NCBI GenBank assembly: GCA_934754515.1
Contig: CAKVIG010000002.1
Location: 186,001 to 250,000 of the forward strand
Length of the DNA: 64,000 nt
Source: an uncultured Candidatus Melainabacteria bacterium
GTDB lineage: Bacteria > Cyanobacteriota > Vampirovibrionia > Gastranaerophilales > Gastranaerophilaceae
Direction: 5' to 3'
The position numbers and the translations under genes are program-made. Positions 44,781-53,778 of the stretch are shown here, in pieces. Numbering within the stretch: the first letter of the stretch is position 1; every line of letters begins with the position of its first letter. The notes under the pieces are model-generated. The model saw nothing but the letters and a program-made list of their open reading frames with translations, made no database searches and was not told the origin of the DNA.

Positions 44781-44932
44781 TGTTGGGCTGAAAGCCCAAC
44801 CTACATTTTATCATTCCCCTCGCCTAGGGAGAGGGTAGAATTTCAAGTTGAGCATTTGCGAAACTTAGAAATTCGGGTGAGGGTTTTATTCCTCTTTGAA
44901 CTGTCGTTGGGAATATGCCCAACCTACGTTTG
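44781..44932. repeat. B- and C-family repeats upstream of rpmF
   Basis: A B-type unit (44781-44810), a C-type unit (44814-44890) and a further B-like unit (44904-44932) occupy the whole yceD-rpmF gap. The open frame on the plus strand at 44673-44954 is made of these repeats and is not a gene. Confidence 0.8.
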
Positions 44933-44960
44933 CCTAATTAAAGGCGAGGCGTAGACCTCT

Positions 44961-45476
44961 TTATTTTGGGTTAATTTGAATGTTTTTAAATACGTCCATT
45001 CTGTCGTCGTGGATTTCCATATCTTCATCAGACACAAATAATCCCTCATTACAATTTATACCACAAACTTTTTTATTTGGTAACTGTAATATTACAGATT
45101 GATACAATAAGTCATAAATGTCAATTTCTTTAGCACCGTTTAAATCCGTAATGAATTGACCGCTTTGTAGCTCAACCTCTTGTGAATACTCATCATGAAG
45201 CGAATGTTTAGCATAAGTTTCGTCAATATCAAAATCCAAATCGTATTCATATTTGTTAAGACATCTGTCACATTCAAGTGTAACTTTACCGTCAACATGA
45301 CCGCTCACTTCAATATAACCGCCCAAAGACTTTAATTCTAAATCAGCTTTTACGTTACAATTTTCGAGTTCTTTGATTTCACCTTCGAACTCAAAATGAA
45401 GCGTCTTATCATGTTCTCTTTCGATATCTTCAATAAGAACCGCGTTATGATTCTTCATGTGCTTTTCTTTAGGCAT
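44961..45476 (-). CDS. yceD: YceD/DUF177 family protein
   Basis: A 171-residue protein. The family motif LECDRCLNKYEYDLDFDIDE near the centre and the C-terminal VCGINCNEG (two cysteine pairs) are typical. YceD is widely found upstream of rpmF and has been linked to ribosomal RNA or plasmid RNA metabolism. The start at 45476 overlaps the stop of the upstream gene by eight bases, and an AGGAAG site lies just before. Confidence 0.88.
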   Translation of the reverse strand: MPKEKHMKNHNAVLIEDIEREHDKTLHFEFEGEIKELENCNVKADLELKSLGGYIEVSGHVDGKVTLECDRCLNKYEYDLDFDIDETYAKHSLHDEYSQEVELQSGQFITDLNGAKEIDIYDLLYQSVILQLPNKKVCGINCNEGLFVSDEDMEIHDDRMDVFKNIQINPK

Positions 45477-45714
45477 AAGGTTCTTCCTGCAATACTAATC
45501 CTGCAATTTGAGTTGAAACAAAGCATAATTTTTTAATTGGCCCCACCGGTTCTTTTTCGACTAAAACAGGAGTTGGGCTTTTCATTAATTGTTTCAATTC
45601 AGCATAAACTGCTTGCGGATTTTCAAAATACATTACAACAGGAGTCGCAGAACCTTTTAAGAAAAGGATTACAGCTTGTCTTGTTTTCTGTGGAGTATTA
45701 AATTGTTGAACCAT
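45469..45714 (-). CDS. Conserved-looking small protein upstream of yceD
   Basis: An 81-residue protein with alternating short strands and helices (AVILFLKGSATPVVMYFENP, then FVSTQIAGLVLQEE). No domain is recognised. Translational coupling to yceD (eight-base overlap) suggests a related role. It is probably the first gene of the fatty-acid operon. Confidence 0.7.
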   Translation of the reverse strand: MVQQFNTPQKTRQAVILFLKGSATPVVMYFENPQAVYAELKQLMKSPTPVLVEKEPVGPIKKLCFVSTQIAGLVLQEEPYA

Positions 45715-45819
45715 GAGTTCTCCTTTATATTTCTACACACCAAAAATTATATTACAAAAAGACGAAAATGTTAAATTAGCTTTTTAGGAGTATAATTAAA
45801 TAATTGGGAGAATAAAATA

Positions 45820-46392
45820 ATGTTTGAAAAAGTTAATGAAATTCTAAAAAATGATGGCGTTATCGCTTATGTTACGGATACGGTTTGGGGGCTTGGATGC
45901 TTACCGACAAGTGAAAAAGCCGTAAAAAAAATTTATGACATCAAACATCGTGACGGTAAAAAACCGCTAATTTTAATGAGCGACGAGTTTTACAATTTGT
46001 TTGAATATGTAAAACAACCGATTAATAAAGAAGCTCAACATTTAATCAAACAATACTTCCCCGGCGCGTTAACTCTCGTTCTGGAAAAATCTGAAAAAAC
46101 TCCTGATTACATAACATCTTCTATGCCTACTGTCGGTGTTAGAATTCCCGACAATGAAACCTTTGCAAACATTTGCAAAAATATCGACGGACGAGTTTTA
46201 GCAACAACCAGCGCAAATCTTTCAGGAGAAGCTCCTGCTTTGACTTATGATGAAGCTGTTAAATATATTGGCGATAAAGTAGATTTAGTTGTTCCTGATT
46301 ACGGACATTTTGCAAAGGGAAAAGCTTCAACTGTTGCCGGCTTTAAGAATGGTGGAGTTGTTGTGTACAGACAAGGTGAGATTGAAATTTAA
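45820..46392 (+). CDS. tsaC: L-threonylcarbamoyladenylate synthase
   Basis: A 190-residue YrdC-domain enzyme that makes the threonylcarbamoyl-AMP used to modify tRNA A37. The N-terminus IAYVTDTVWGLGCLPTSEKA, the KRDGKKPL-like block (KHRDGKKPLILMS) and the motif LATTSANLSGEA are diagnostic. It lacks the C-terminal Sua5 domain, so it is the short TsaC form. SD-like GGGAG precedes the ATG. Confidence 0.92.
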   Translation: MFEKVNEILKNDGVIAYVTDTVWGLGCLPTSEKAVKKIYDIKHRDGKKPLILMSDEFYNLFEYVKQPINKEAQHLIKQYFPGALTLVLEKSEKTPDYITSSMPTVGVRIPDNETFANICKNIDGRVLATTSANLSGEAPALTYDEAVKYIGDKVDLVVPDYGHFAKGKASTVAGFKNGGVVVYRQGEIEI

Positions 46393-46403
46393 AAGATAAA
46401 ACT

Positions 46404-47018
46404 TTAAGCTTCGTTTTCTATTTTGCTTTCTGCTTTAGATTCAGACTTAGCATAACTCTTGAACGCTTTTGCGTAATCTTTTACAACAATTTGTTCTTCT
46501 TTTGTATCAGGATTTTCTGTTTTTACAGCCTCTGCTTTTGGTGAAAATGCTTGTTCTGCAGAGTTTTCGCTTTGTTTTCTGCAATATTCCATATATTCTG
46601 CGTAAGTAATTGTGCCATCATCGTTTCCATCAATGACTTCTTCATAGTTGGTATCACCTTTTCTTGCATAAACCTTTTCAGAATCACTGTTTTCTTCTGT
46701 GTTTTCAGATTCTTCTGCCTTTTCAGCCTCTTGTTGAACTTTTTCGCTGCTTTCCGCAGCCTTTTTGTTAAGCTGATATGTCATGCGATTATTCAGCATC
46801 AATACGCGCTCTTTGTATCCAATACCATTTTCATCACAGTAATCCATAAATTCCTTAAACGTAATTACACCATCTTCGTCTGCATCCATTTCTTTTTGAT
46901 ACATAGGCTCACCCTTTGTCGCATAGACAGCGTTTTTAGAATTTGAAAAATTGTTAGTTTGAATTCCAAAAGATTTGTTATTAATGTTTGTAACTCCAAG
47001 ACCGATTCCTGTCATCAT
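46404..47018 (-). CDS. Protein with two EF-hand repeats
   Basis: A 204-residue protein. Two similar 34-residue units, at about residues 31-65 and 117-150, each contain a calcium loop: DADEDGVITFKE (45-56) and DGNDDGTITYAE (130-141), each followed by an aromatic helix (FMDYC, YMEYC). Between and after them are glutamate-rich linkers. The protein has no signal peptide. An N-terminal KSFGIQ motif resembles other small proteins here. It is convergent with tsaC. Confidence 0.75.
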   Translation of the reverse strand: MMTGIGLGVTNINNKSFGIQTNNFSNSKNAVYATKGEPMYQKEMDADEDGVITFKEFMDYCDENGIGYKERVLMLNNRMTYQLNKKAAESSEKVQQEAEKAEESENTEENSDSEKVYARKGDTNYEEVIDGNDDGTITYAEYMEYCRKQSENSAEQAFSPKAEAVKTENPDTKEEQIVVKDYAKAFKSYAKSESKAESKIENEA

Positions 47019-47162
47019 TGAATCCTTTCATTAAAACGACATACTATTTTAATTATAACTCATTTTCAAGCTTTCTCAAGGTCAATATTGTTACTATAAG
47101 TATACTTTCATTTATTCCGAGCTTATTGTATAATACGAATTATAAATTTTAGGAGGGGATAA

Positions 47163-47771
47163 ATGATATTAAAATGTGTTGAACTTTTAGTTGTCGCAAT
47201 TGTTGCTTATATAATAGGCTCTATTCCAACAGGCTATTTAATAGTTAAAGCAAAAACAGGTCAAGATATAAGAACTGTTGGCTCAGGTTCTACCGGTGCA
47301 ACAAACGTAAAAAGAGTACTAGGTAAAAACTACTTCTTTTTAGTAATGCTTCTTGACGCTCTTAAAGGCGCTTTGCCTGTTGTTTTAGCAAAACTGTTTG
47401 CAACTGTCGGAGTTTCTCTTGGCCTAGCTCCTGTAATTGCAGCTATTGCAGTTATTATCGGTCACAGCAAATCAATTTTCTTGCAATTTAAAGGCGGAAA
47501 ATCTGTAGCTTCAGGTGTTGGTACAATCCTTGCTTTAAACTGGGTTGTAGGTATAGTTATCGCACTTGTTTGGGGTGTAATTACATATACAACAAAATAT
47601 GTTTCAGTAGGCTCAATAATTGCTTTAGTTATCTCACCTTTTGTAATGTACTTTTTAGGCGCACCGATCGCTTATGTTGCATATTGCGCTTTGGGTGCGA
47701 TTTACATTGTCTATTTGCATAGAGAAAATATTAAACGCCTGATTAACGGTAATGAAAATAAAGTAAGATAG
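47163..47771 (+). CDS. plsY: Glycerol-3-phosphate acyltransferase
   Basis: A 202-residue inner-membrane enzyme that acylates glycerol-3-phosphate with acyl-phosphate from PlsX. Five to six transmembrane helices alternate with the PlsY signatures IGSIPTGYLIVK, GSGSTGATNVKRVLGK and GHSKSIFLQFKGGKSVASG. It is the first membrane step of phospholipid synthesis. SD GGAGG is clear. plsX lies nearby in the operon at 43-44 kb. Confidence 0.95.
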   Translation: MILKCVELLVVAIVAYIIGSIPTGYLIVKAKTGQDIRTVGSGSTGATNVKRVLGKNYFFLVMLLDALKGALPVVLAKLFATVGVSLGLAPVIAAIAVIIGHSKSIFLQFKGGKSVASGVGTILALNWVVGIVIALVWGVITYTTKYVSVGSIIALVISPFVMYFLGAPIAYVAYCALGAIYIVYLHRENIKRLINGNENKVR

Positions 47772-47791
47772 TTTTTAATCAAACAATAAAA

Positions 47792-47820
47792 AAATAACGA
47801 GTGATTTTCACTCGTTATTT
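47792..47820. terminator. Bidirectional terminator after plsY
   Basis: The arms AAATAACGAGTGA (47792-47804) and TCACTCGTTATTT (47808-47820) form a perfect 13-bp stem flanked by A and T runs, between convergent plsY and the HEAT-repeat gene. Confidence 0.9.
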
Positions 47821-47839
47821 TTTTTAATTCTTTAAATTA

Positions 47840-48694
47840 TTAGCAACCTGCAGGTTTCTTTTGCTGAGTTGCACCTGGAATAGCTTGCCAGTTTGCAGCC
47901 ATAATTTTCTTGAATGATTTAAGAGCAGTATCTTCAAGTTCACCCAATTCTTCTGCTTCCATAATCAATTCTCTTAATGGCAACAATGCTCTTTGGTCAC
48001 GAAGTACACCTAAAGCTGCAGCTGCACCGGCTCTTACTAAATCGTTTTCTGAACGGTTTTTCATAACATCAATAAGTGCAGGAACTGCTTTTGTGTCATT
48101 CAATTTACCTAATGAAGTTACTGCATAAATTCTTACGTTAACCCATTCGTCATATAACATGTTAATAATTTTATCAACACATTTTTTGTTACCGATTTCG
48201 CCCAATGCTCTTGTAGCATCACATCTTACGTTAACTTTTTCATGGTCTAATGATTTCATCAAAGCGTCTGTTGCAACATCACCGATTTCAATCAAAGCGT
48301 CTGTTGCTGTAATACAAACTTGTGAATTTTCATCGTTCAAAGCTTCTACAAGCGGTTCAACAACAATCTTACCACCCAAACGACCTAACGCACGAGCTGC
48401 ACGAACTCTAACGTCAACGTTACGATCTTCTCTCAAAGATTCAATTAAGTGTTCAGTTGCTTTTGTATCACCCAATTCGCCCAATGCACGAGCTGCATAT
48501 AAACGAACAGAACCGTTTTTATCATTCTTAAGAACATTGATTAACGGCTCAACAGCTTTAGAATCGCCCATTTCTCCCAGAACACGAGCGGCATTATATC
48601 TAACTTTTTCAGAACTTGATGACATCAAGTCATTAATAAGTTCTTGGAAAGATTTTTTCACTTGTTTCTTTTTGCTGTTTACAGTAATTGCCAT
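47840..48694 (-). CDS. HEAT-repeat protein
   Basis: A 284-residue alpha-solenoid of eight HEAT/PBS-lyase-like repeats with the recurrent pattern VRxxAARALGELGD (for example LYAARALGELGDTKATEHLI and VRCDATRALGEIGNKKCVDK). The ATG at 48694 is chosen (GGAGG seven bases before), not the one at 48724. Such solenoids bind proteins; PBS-lyase-type HEAT repeats are abundant in cyanobacteria and their relatives. No specific function can be given. Confidence 0.85.
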   Translation of the reverse strand: MAITVNSKKKQVKKSFQELINDLMSSSSEKVRYNAARVLGEMGDSKAVEPLINVLKNDKNGSVRLYAARALGELGDTKATEHLIESLREDRNVDVRVRAARALGRLGGKIVVEPLVEALNDENSQVCITATDALIEIGDVATDALMKSLDHEKVNVRCDATRALGEIGNKKCVDKIINMLYDEWVNVRIYAVTSLGKLNDTKAVPALIDVMKNRSENDLVRAGAAAALGVLRDQRALLPLRELIMEAEELGELEDTALKSFKKIMAANWQAIPGATQQKKPAGC

Positions 48695-48984
48695 ACACTT
48701 TACCTCCGATATGCAATATATCAATTTAAATTTTCTACACAGTAATATAAAGTTTTCTTTATTTTTAAAATTGCCTTTATTTTTCGTATTGTAAAGATTT
48801 TGTTACATACCCGATTTAGGGTAAAAATTACACTTAATCTTGGTAGTATTAATATACCATATTTTTACATTTTCATGACTACTCTACCAGATAATTTTAC
48901 AAAAGTTAATTAATATTATAATTGTGATGTGTTTGTAATTTAGATATACATTGAAAAATCCACATTTACAAAAGTTAACATTTG

Positions 48985-50640
48985 CTACTTACTAGGGATA
49001 GTAATAATAAATTCGCTTCCTTCATTTATTTTAGTTTTTACTTCAATTTTTCCTTCGTGTTTTTCAATTATTTTTTGTGAAATCGCAAGTCCTAAGCCGG
49101 TTCCAACGCCAACACCTTTTGTTGTATATCCGGCAAAGAAAATTTTATCAGGTTCTTTTATTCCACATCCGTTATCTTTAATTTTTACAATCAAATTATT
49201 ATCCTGAAAATCCGTGTCAATAGTTATGATTCCTTCTTTTTCAATAGCGTGAGCTGCATTCACAAGAATATTCATAAACACTTGATTTAACATATTCGGA
49301 TAACACTTGATTGGCGGAATGTTACCATAGTCTTTCACAATCGTTATTCGATTTTTCGTTTCATGCCTGATTAAATCCAACGTCAAATCAATTTCTTTGT
49401 TAATATCCGCTTCTTGCAGTTCTGCTTCATCCAACCTTACAAACTTTCTTAATGACACTACAAGCCTGTTAATACGCGCAATCGCTTCTGTATCAATATC
49501 ATTAATTTCCTTAAGCAAATCTTTTGTATCTTCGTCTTCAACCTGCCCAATTAATTTTTTCATAATCTCATTATTAGATTTGATTGAGGCAACAGGAGTG
49601 TTGATTTCGTGCGCAACACCGGCTACAAGTTGACCTAAAGAAGCCATTTTTTCGGAATTTATAAGTTTTAATTGAGTATCTTGAAGTTCTGCAAGCGTTT
49701 TAGTTAAATCTTTAACCATACTCGCATTCTTTTTATAAAGCTCTGACTGAATTATAGCGTTTCCAAGCTGCGAAGATACACCATCCAAAACTTCTAGAGC
49801 ATCGTCGAGTTTAGTTTTTTGCTTTGTAGAAAGTACAATAATTCCCAAAAGTGAATTCAAATGATAAATCGGCAAAATAATCCTCTGAACATTTTCTCTA
49901 AACGGTTTTGCTTCTCTAAATTCTTTCATACAAATTTGGCATGAAACCTTGCCATTATTGATATGCAAAGTCGCTTCCCTATCAAAAGAAATTATTTGTC
50001 CGACATCTTTTTTCTCCAAAGATTCTTGGATTAAGAATTTACCTTCATCCTCAGCATTCGCATAGTAGGCGCGAAAAGCACCAAACATTTGCGCAAGCTC
50101 CTCTAATGCGGATTTTAAGATTACGGAAGTATCAATTGATTCTCTAATGATATTAGAAATATTATTCAGCAACAGAAGTTTCATTGCCTGTGATTGTGCT
50201 TGGAGTTTGATTTTAGAAAGGTTCTTGTTTTCGTTTTCCAAAAACGCAATTTTCTTTTGATAATTTTGATTTCTGACTAGAACATTTTCCAAGCTTATTT
50301 TTGCCGTAACGTCCGTAAAAACAATGAGTGTATAATTGCCTTTTTTTGTAGCGTTCAAGTCATAATACGAATAATCGTTATTTGAACTCTGATACAAAAC
50401 ATGCGCAGAAAAATCTTCTTTAGAATTTATTGCTTGAGTAATAGGAGAATGCACGCTCACATCGTTACTTACAAGCGCACAAACACTGTAATTCAACTTA
50501 TGCGAAAACTTCTTGATATTGTCAAAATCAGGAAAAACACGTTTAAAAACATTATTTCTAAACACAGTTTCTCGATTTTCATTCAAAACGATTACAGCAC
50601 TATTGAATTTATTAAATAAATCAAACTTCCCCATATTCAA
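48985..50640 (-). CDS. Soluble histidine kinase with PAS and GAF domains
   Basis: A 551-residue kinase without membrane segments. An N-terminal PAS-like sensor, a coiled segment and a GAF-like domain (about residues 150-290) precede the HisKA dimerisation helix with the phospho-acceptor in VAGVAHEINTPVASIKSN (near residue 345) and the ATPase boxes NILVNAAHAIEKEG, KDNGCGI and GVGTGLGLAISQ. It is cytoplasmic and orphan: no response-regulator gene is adjacent. The start at 50640 or 50634 is uncertain. Confidence 0.9.
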   Translation of the reverse strand: MNMGKFDLFNKFNSAVIVLNENRETVFRNNVFKRVFPDFDNIKKFSHKLNYSVCALVSNDVSVHSPITQAINSKEDFSAHVLYQSSNNDYSYYDLNATKKGNYTLIVFTDVTAKISLENVLVRNQNYQKKIAFLENENKNLSKIKLQAQSQAMKLLLLNNISNIIRESIDTSVILKSALEELAQMFGAFRAYYANAEDEGKFLIQESLEKKDVGQIISFDREATLHINNGKVSCQICMKEFREAKPFRENVQRIILPIYHLNSLLGIIVLSTKQKTKLDDALEVLDGVSSQLGNAIIQSELYKKNASMVKDLTKTLAELQDTQLKLINSEKMASLGQLVAGVAHEINTPVASIKSNNEIMKKLIGQVEDEDTKDLLKEINDIDTEAIARINRLVVSLRKFVRLDEAELQEADINKEIDLTLDLIRHETKNRITIVKDYGNIPPIKCYPNMLNQVFMNILVNAAHAIEKEGIITIDTDFQDNNLIVKIKDNGCGIKEPDKIFFAGYTTKGVGVGTGLGLAISQKIIEKHEGKIEVKTKINEGSEFIITIPSK

Positions 50641-50674
50641 TATTATATAATCATTTAGAAAAAAAATCTAATTA

Positions 50675-51115
50675 TTAATAACCTCTAAGTTCATTTGGTT
50701 GAAAACGTGCGAAATTATTCAAATAACCGCCGATTGGAAGCATTGTATTTGTTTTGTCGTACATTTCTTGCGGAACCATTCTTGCACGCTCTTGTGCTTC
50801 TAACCTTGCGTTATAATCGCTATTCTTTTGATATTGTTTGATTTTCACTTCTTGGTAGCAGCTAACCTGAGCATTAACGTCTGTCATTTCTCGGCATTCT
50901 TTGATTGAGCTTTCAAAATCAGCTTTTCTTTTGTACCAGTATGACGCAGTTTCATTTAATTTGCCGATACCTTTAGGTTCTTCAATATTAATATAAGCAT
51001 GAGGCGCAAAATCTTTCCATTCCGGCTCATCTACACCATTAATTGTAACCACATCATCTGCAATTACAGCAAATGGAACTAAAAATGCTAATAATATTAA
51101 TATCTTTTTCATCAA
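50675..51115 (-). CDS. Small secreted protein of unknown function
   Basis: A 146-residue protein with a signal peptide (about residues 1-19, ending VIADD). The mature region is charged, with two cysteines (KECREMTDVNAQVSCYQEVK). No domain is recognised. It is upstream of, and in the same direction as, the histidine kinase gene. Confidence 0.65.
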   Translation of the reverse strand: MMKKILILLAFLVPFAVIADDVVTINGVDEPEWKDFAPHAYINIEEPKGIGKLNETASYWYKRKADFESSIKECREMTDVNAQVSCYQEVKIKQYQKNSDYNARLEAQERARMVPQEMYDKTNTMLPIGGYLNNFARFQPNELRGY

Positions 51116-51189
51116 AACAAATCCTTTTTAGCGTTATATATAATCATAGTAACATTTTGAAGTAATAATTTCAAGAAAACTGTTAATTT

Positions 51190-51276
51190 TCTCCCCTCGC
51201 CCCTTGTGGGAGAGGGGTTGGGGGTGAGGGGAGAATAACTGTTAGCTAATGTCGGTTGGGCATACTTGCCCAACAA
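51190..51276. repeat. C- and B-family repeats upstream of the aminotransferase stop
   Basis: A C-type unit (51190-51232: CTCCCCTCGCCCCTTGTGGG, then GGGGGTGAGGGG) is followed by a B-like unit (51251-51276: GTTGGGC..GCCCAAC). It fills most of the gap between the two minus-strand genes. Confidence 0.75.
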
Positions 51277-51277
51277 C

Positions 51278-52519
51278 TTACTTCCAAGTAAATCCGTCTG
51301 CTTTCATTCTACGAATAGCTTCTTTTAATTCTTCCTCTGAACAAACAATAGAAACTCTAAAGAAGCCTTTTCCGTATTCGCCGAAAGCATCTCCCGGCAC
51401 TGCAATTACACCTGATTTATGCATAAGTTCATCTGTAAATTCAACAGAAGATTTATAACGAGGAGGAATTGGCAACCATAAATAAAATGTTGCGTCAGGA
51501 ATATTAAACTCGCCCCAGCCCAATTCTTCCTTCAAGCCTTTAACAAAAACATCTTGGCTATGTTTAAATCTTTTATTAGCTTCTTCTATATATTTTTCAC
51601 CTTCTTCCGAATTAAGAATTTCAGCGCAAGCTTTTTGAAGAGCCTTAAACAAGCCTGAATCAAGCGTTGATTTTAGTTTTCCAAAAATCTTAACAGCCTC
51701 TGCATTACCGCAAATCCAACCTAATCTCCAACCGGTTATCGCATAAGGTTTTGAAAAACTAAAGAATTCTACCGCAACATCTTTTGCACCTTCAATTTCC
51801 AAAATACTCATTGGTTTTAATTCCGGCTTAAAGTACATATCAGTATAAGCTGCGTCAGAAATCAACAATATATGGTGTTTTTTACAAAATTCAACAATGC
51901 TCTGTAAATATTCTTTTGTCGCAGTTGCACCAAGAGGATTGTTTGGATAATTAATAAGCATTGCTTTAACTTTTTTAGGATTATAACCTTTTTTCAAAAA
52001 CTCTGCCCAAACAGCTTCCATATCAGGCATAAAATTGTTTTCAGGAGTTAAAGGAATAGGATATGACATCCCGCCTGAAACTTTTACCATTTCTTTATAA
52101 GAAGCATAACCGGGGTCCGGAACAAGAACAATTTCTTTTTCTTCTTCGTTTGTAGTCGGATTAAGAATAACTCTGATAAAGTTTGCCAAGCCTTCTTTTG
52201 AACCAATCAGAGAAAAGATTTCCGTTGCTGGGTCAAGTTCTACATTAAAGCGATTTTTCATTCTTTTTGCAATCGCTTCTCTATAATAAGGCTCACCTTT
52301 TGGTGTTGAGTAAAGATGAACACCTTTTTCATCAAGAGCATTTTTTAATGCGTCAATCAAAGCTTGTGGAGGCGTTGCCGTTGGCGCGCCCATTGATAAA
52401 GAAATAGGTGCTCTGCCTTTTGCAACAAGCTCAGGCGTAATTTTTGCCACAGTTTCTTTAATACGAAACATAATATAAGTTTCGAGTGATTGAACGTAAT
52501 CATTAAAAAATTCTTGCAT
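51278..52519 (-). CDS. LL-diaminopimelate aminotransferase-like PLP enzyme
   Basis: A 413-residue class I aminotransferase. The motif NYPNNPLGA, the aspartate in LISDAAYTD and the PLP lysine in FFSFSKPYAITGWRLGWICG are present. The whole resembles DapL/AlaT-type enzymes of cyanobacteria and relatives. With dapA in the window, DapL is plausible, but related aminotransferases of the same size use other amino acids. The start at 52519 has AAGGAA at the right distance; a Met at residue 17 is an alternative. Confidence 0.75.
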   Translation of the reverse strand: MQEFFNDYVQSLETYIMFRIKETVAKITPELVAKGRAPISLSMGAPTATPPQALIDALKNALDEKGVHLYSTPKGEPYYREAIAKRMKNRFNVELDPATEIFSLIGSKEGLANFIRVILNPTTNEEEKEIVLVPDPGYASYKEMVKVSGGMSYPIPLTPENNFMPDMEAVWAEFLKKGYNPKKVKAMLINYPNNPLGATATKEYLQSIVEFCKKHHILLISDAAYTDMYFKPELKPMSILEIEGAKDVAVEFFSFSKPYAITGWRLGWICGNAEAVKIFGKLKSTLDSGLFKALQKACAEILNSEEGEKYIEEANKRFKHSQDVFVKGLKEELGWGEFNIPDATFYLWLPIPPRYKSSVEFTDELMHKSGVIAVPGDAFGEYGKGFFRVSIVCSEEELKEAIRRMKADGFTWK

Positions 52520-52568
52520 GATAAAATTCCTTATTAGACTATATAAGGATTATTATATAACAACTTTA

Positions 52569-52880
52569 CTAAATTGAATAGTTTTTTATTGCAGGAATTT
52601 TTGCACAGTTATCAAGATATTCTATTGTACTCAATTTTTCATTATATAAATATTTAATAAAATTCAGATAAGATAAATCGTAGGAACTCAGTAAAATATT
52701 TATCTCAAAACCTTCCGAACAAAAAGGCTCATAGTCGTAGACAACATAGCTGTTGTATTTGCTTTTCCACTCTTTGCGTTCGATTTTGCAATTATTTTCT
52801 TCTGCAACATCTTCAACCCAGTTCACGATGTCTTTGTCTATGTTTTTAAGTTCTAAATATTTATTTTGAATTTTTTCCAT
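52569..52880 (-). CDS. Small protein of unknown function
   Basis: A 103-residue acidic protein. The SD (GGAG) eight bases before the ATG and normal codon use support it. No domain or motif is recognised. It lies 49 bases upstream of the aminotransferase gene, in the same direction. Confidence 0.55.
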   Translation of the reverse strand: MEKIQNKYLELKNIDKDIVNWVEDVAEENNCKIERKEWKSKYNSYVVYDYEPFCSEGFEINILLSSYDLSYLNFIKYLYNEKLSTIEYLDNCAKIPAIKNYSI

Positions 52881-53334
52881 AACAACATATCTCCATAAAC
52901 AAATTGTAATGGGTTATGGTTGAACATAAATTACCTGTTAGTTTAGTTTTCGGGGGTAGAGTGTTAAAACAATGGATATTAGCGAAAAGTTTACGAAAGC
53001 ACCACAACTCCTTCTCCAAAGGAGAGAATCGAAAATCAAATTGAGCTTCACGAAACTTAGATTTTCGGGTGAATGCTTGAGTCGGAGGCAACTTATATTT
53101 CAAGATTTGCTATTTTCAACATTATTGTCGGGTTCAATGAAAACGTTGAACCCGACCTACATACTACTACATACTACGTACTTAATTATTAATAAAAGGT
53201 GCAAAAAATTGCACCCTACTTCTCTAAAATGGATAATAAAAAATGGAAAATTGTTTTAAATAATTTTCCATTTTTCACTTTCATTTTTCCATTGAAGAAA
53301 AGGTGCAATTTTTTGCACCTTTAACTTTTTTATA
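52881..53334. other. Intergenic region of 454 bases, mostly repeats
   Basis: It contains a C-type unit (53010-53078), a B-like unit (53124-53164: TTGTCGGGTT..AACCCGACCTACAT) and an A-family inverted doublet (53194-53323). The plus-strand frame at 52972-53259 is made of these repeats. No gene is supported. Confidence 0.75.
53194..53323. repeat. A-family inverted doublet (REPIN-like)
   Basis: Two GGTGCA(A/T)..TTGCACC palindromes (53198-53215 and 53302-53319) are in opposite orientations. The interior holds ATGGAAAATT..AATTTTCCAT, itself an inverted repeat. It lies upstream of korD's stop. Confidence 0.85.
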
Positions 53335-53607
53335 CTAATTTCTTTTTTCAATCCTAATCGCGCTATCAGGGCAAGTCATTGCGCAAGCACCACAAGCAAT
53401 ACAAATTTCAGGATTTGGCGCAACCGCAGGAGTTTGGTACAAACCAACTTCTTTTGACCACGTCAAACATTCTTTACCAGCTTTGTTCATAGGGCATTTT
53501 GCGATACAAAGACCACAGCCTTTGCACAAATCAGTATAAACGTAATAGTCGGCTTTACCTTTGCCAACACCTTCTATTTTATATCCATGATATTTTTTTT
53601 CTGTCAT
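53335..53607 (-). CDS. korD: Ferredoxin-type subunit of 2-oxoacid:ferredoxin oxidoreductase
   Basis: A 90-residue electron-transfer protein. Two [4Fe-4S] motifs are visible, CKGCGLCIAKCP and CIACGACAMTCP. It is the delta subunit expected with korA, korB and korC. It would pass electrons from the TPP-dependent oxidation of a 2-oxoacid. It is last in the kor cluster. The acid used is not determinable. Confidence 0.9.
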   Translation of the reverse strand: MTEKKYHGYKIEGVGKGKADYYVYTDLCKGCGLCIAKCPMNKAGKECLTWSKEVGLYQTPAVAPNPEICIACGACAMTCPDSAIRIEKRN

Positions 53608-53630
53608 TTTAATCCTTTCTTGGGGAAGAA

Positions 53631-53766
53631 GGTGGAGTTGAAAGGTTGAATAGTTGAAAAGGGGAAAAGTTCAAATAATTCCCTTCGGTCATTAATAAAA
53701 ATTGTGAGCACTAGCGAACTTAATGAACTCTTCAACTGTTCCACTATTCAACCTTTCAACTCCACC
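53631..53766. repeat. D-family element, left copy flanking korC
   Basis: A 24-bp perfect terminal inverted repeat, GGTGGAGTTGAAAGGTTGAA with TAGT (53631-53654), is complementary to 53743-53766. It encloses the D core ATTCCCTTCGGTCAT. An inverted copy of the whole element lies at 54370-54503. Confidence 0.85.
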
Positions 53767-53778
53767 ATCCTTCTCGTA

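Noticed and set aside
52972..53259. Plus-strand frame of 95 codons
   Set aside because: It runs through C-, B- and A-family repeats and has no clear SD; composition is not coding-like.
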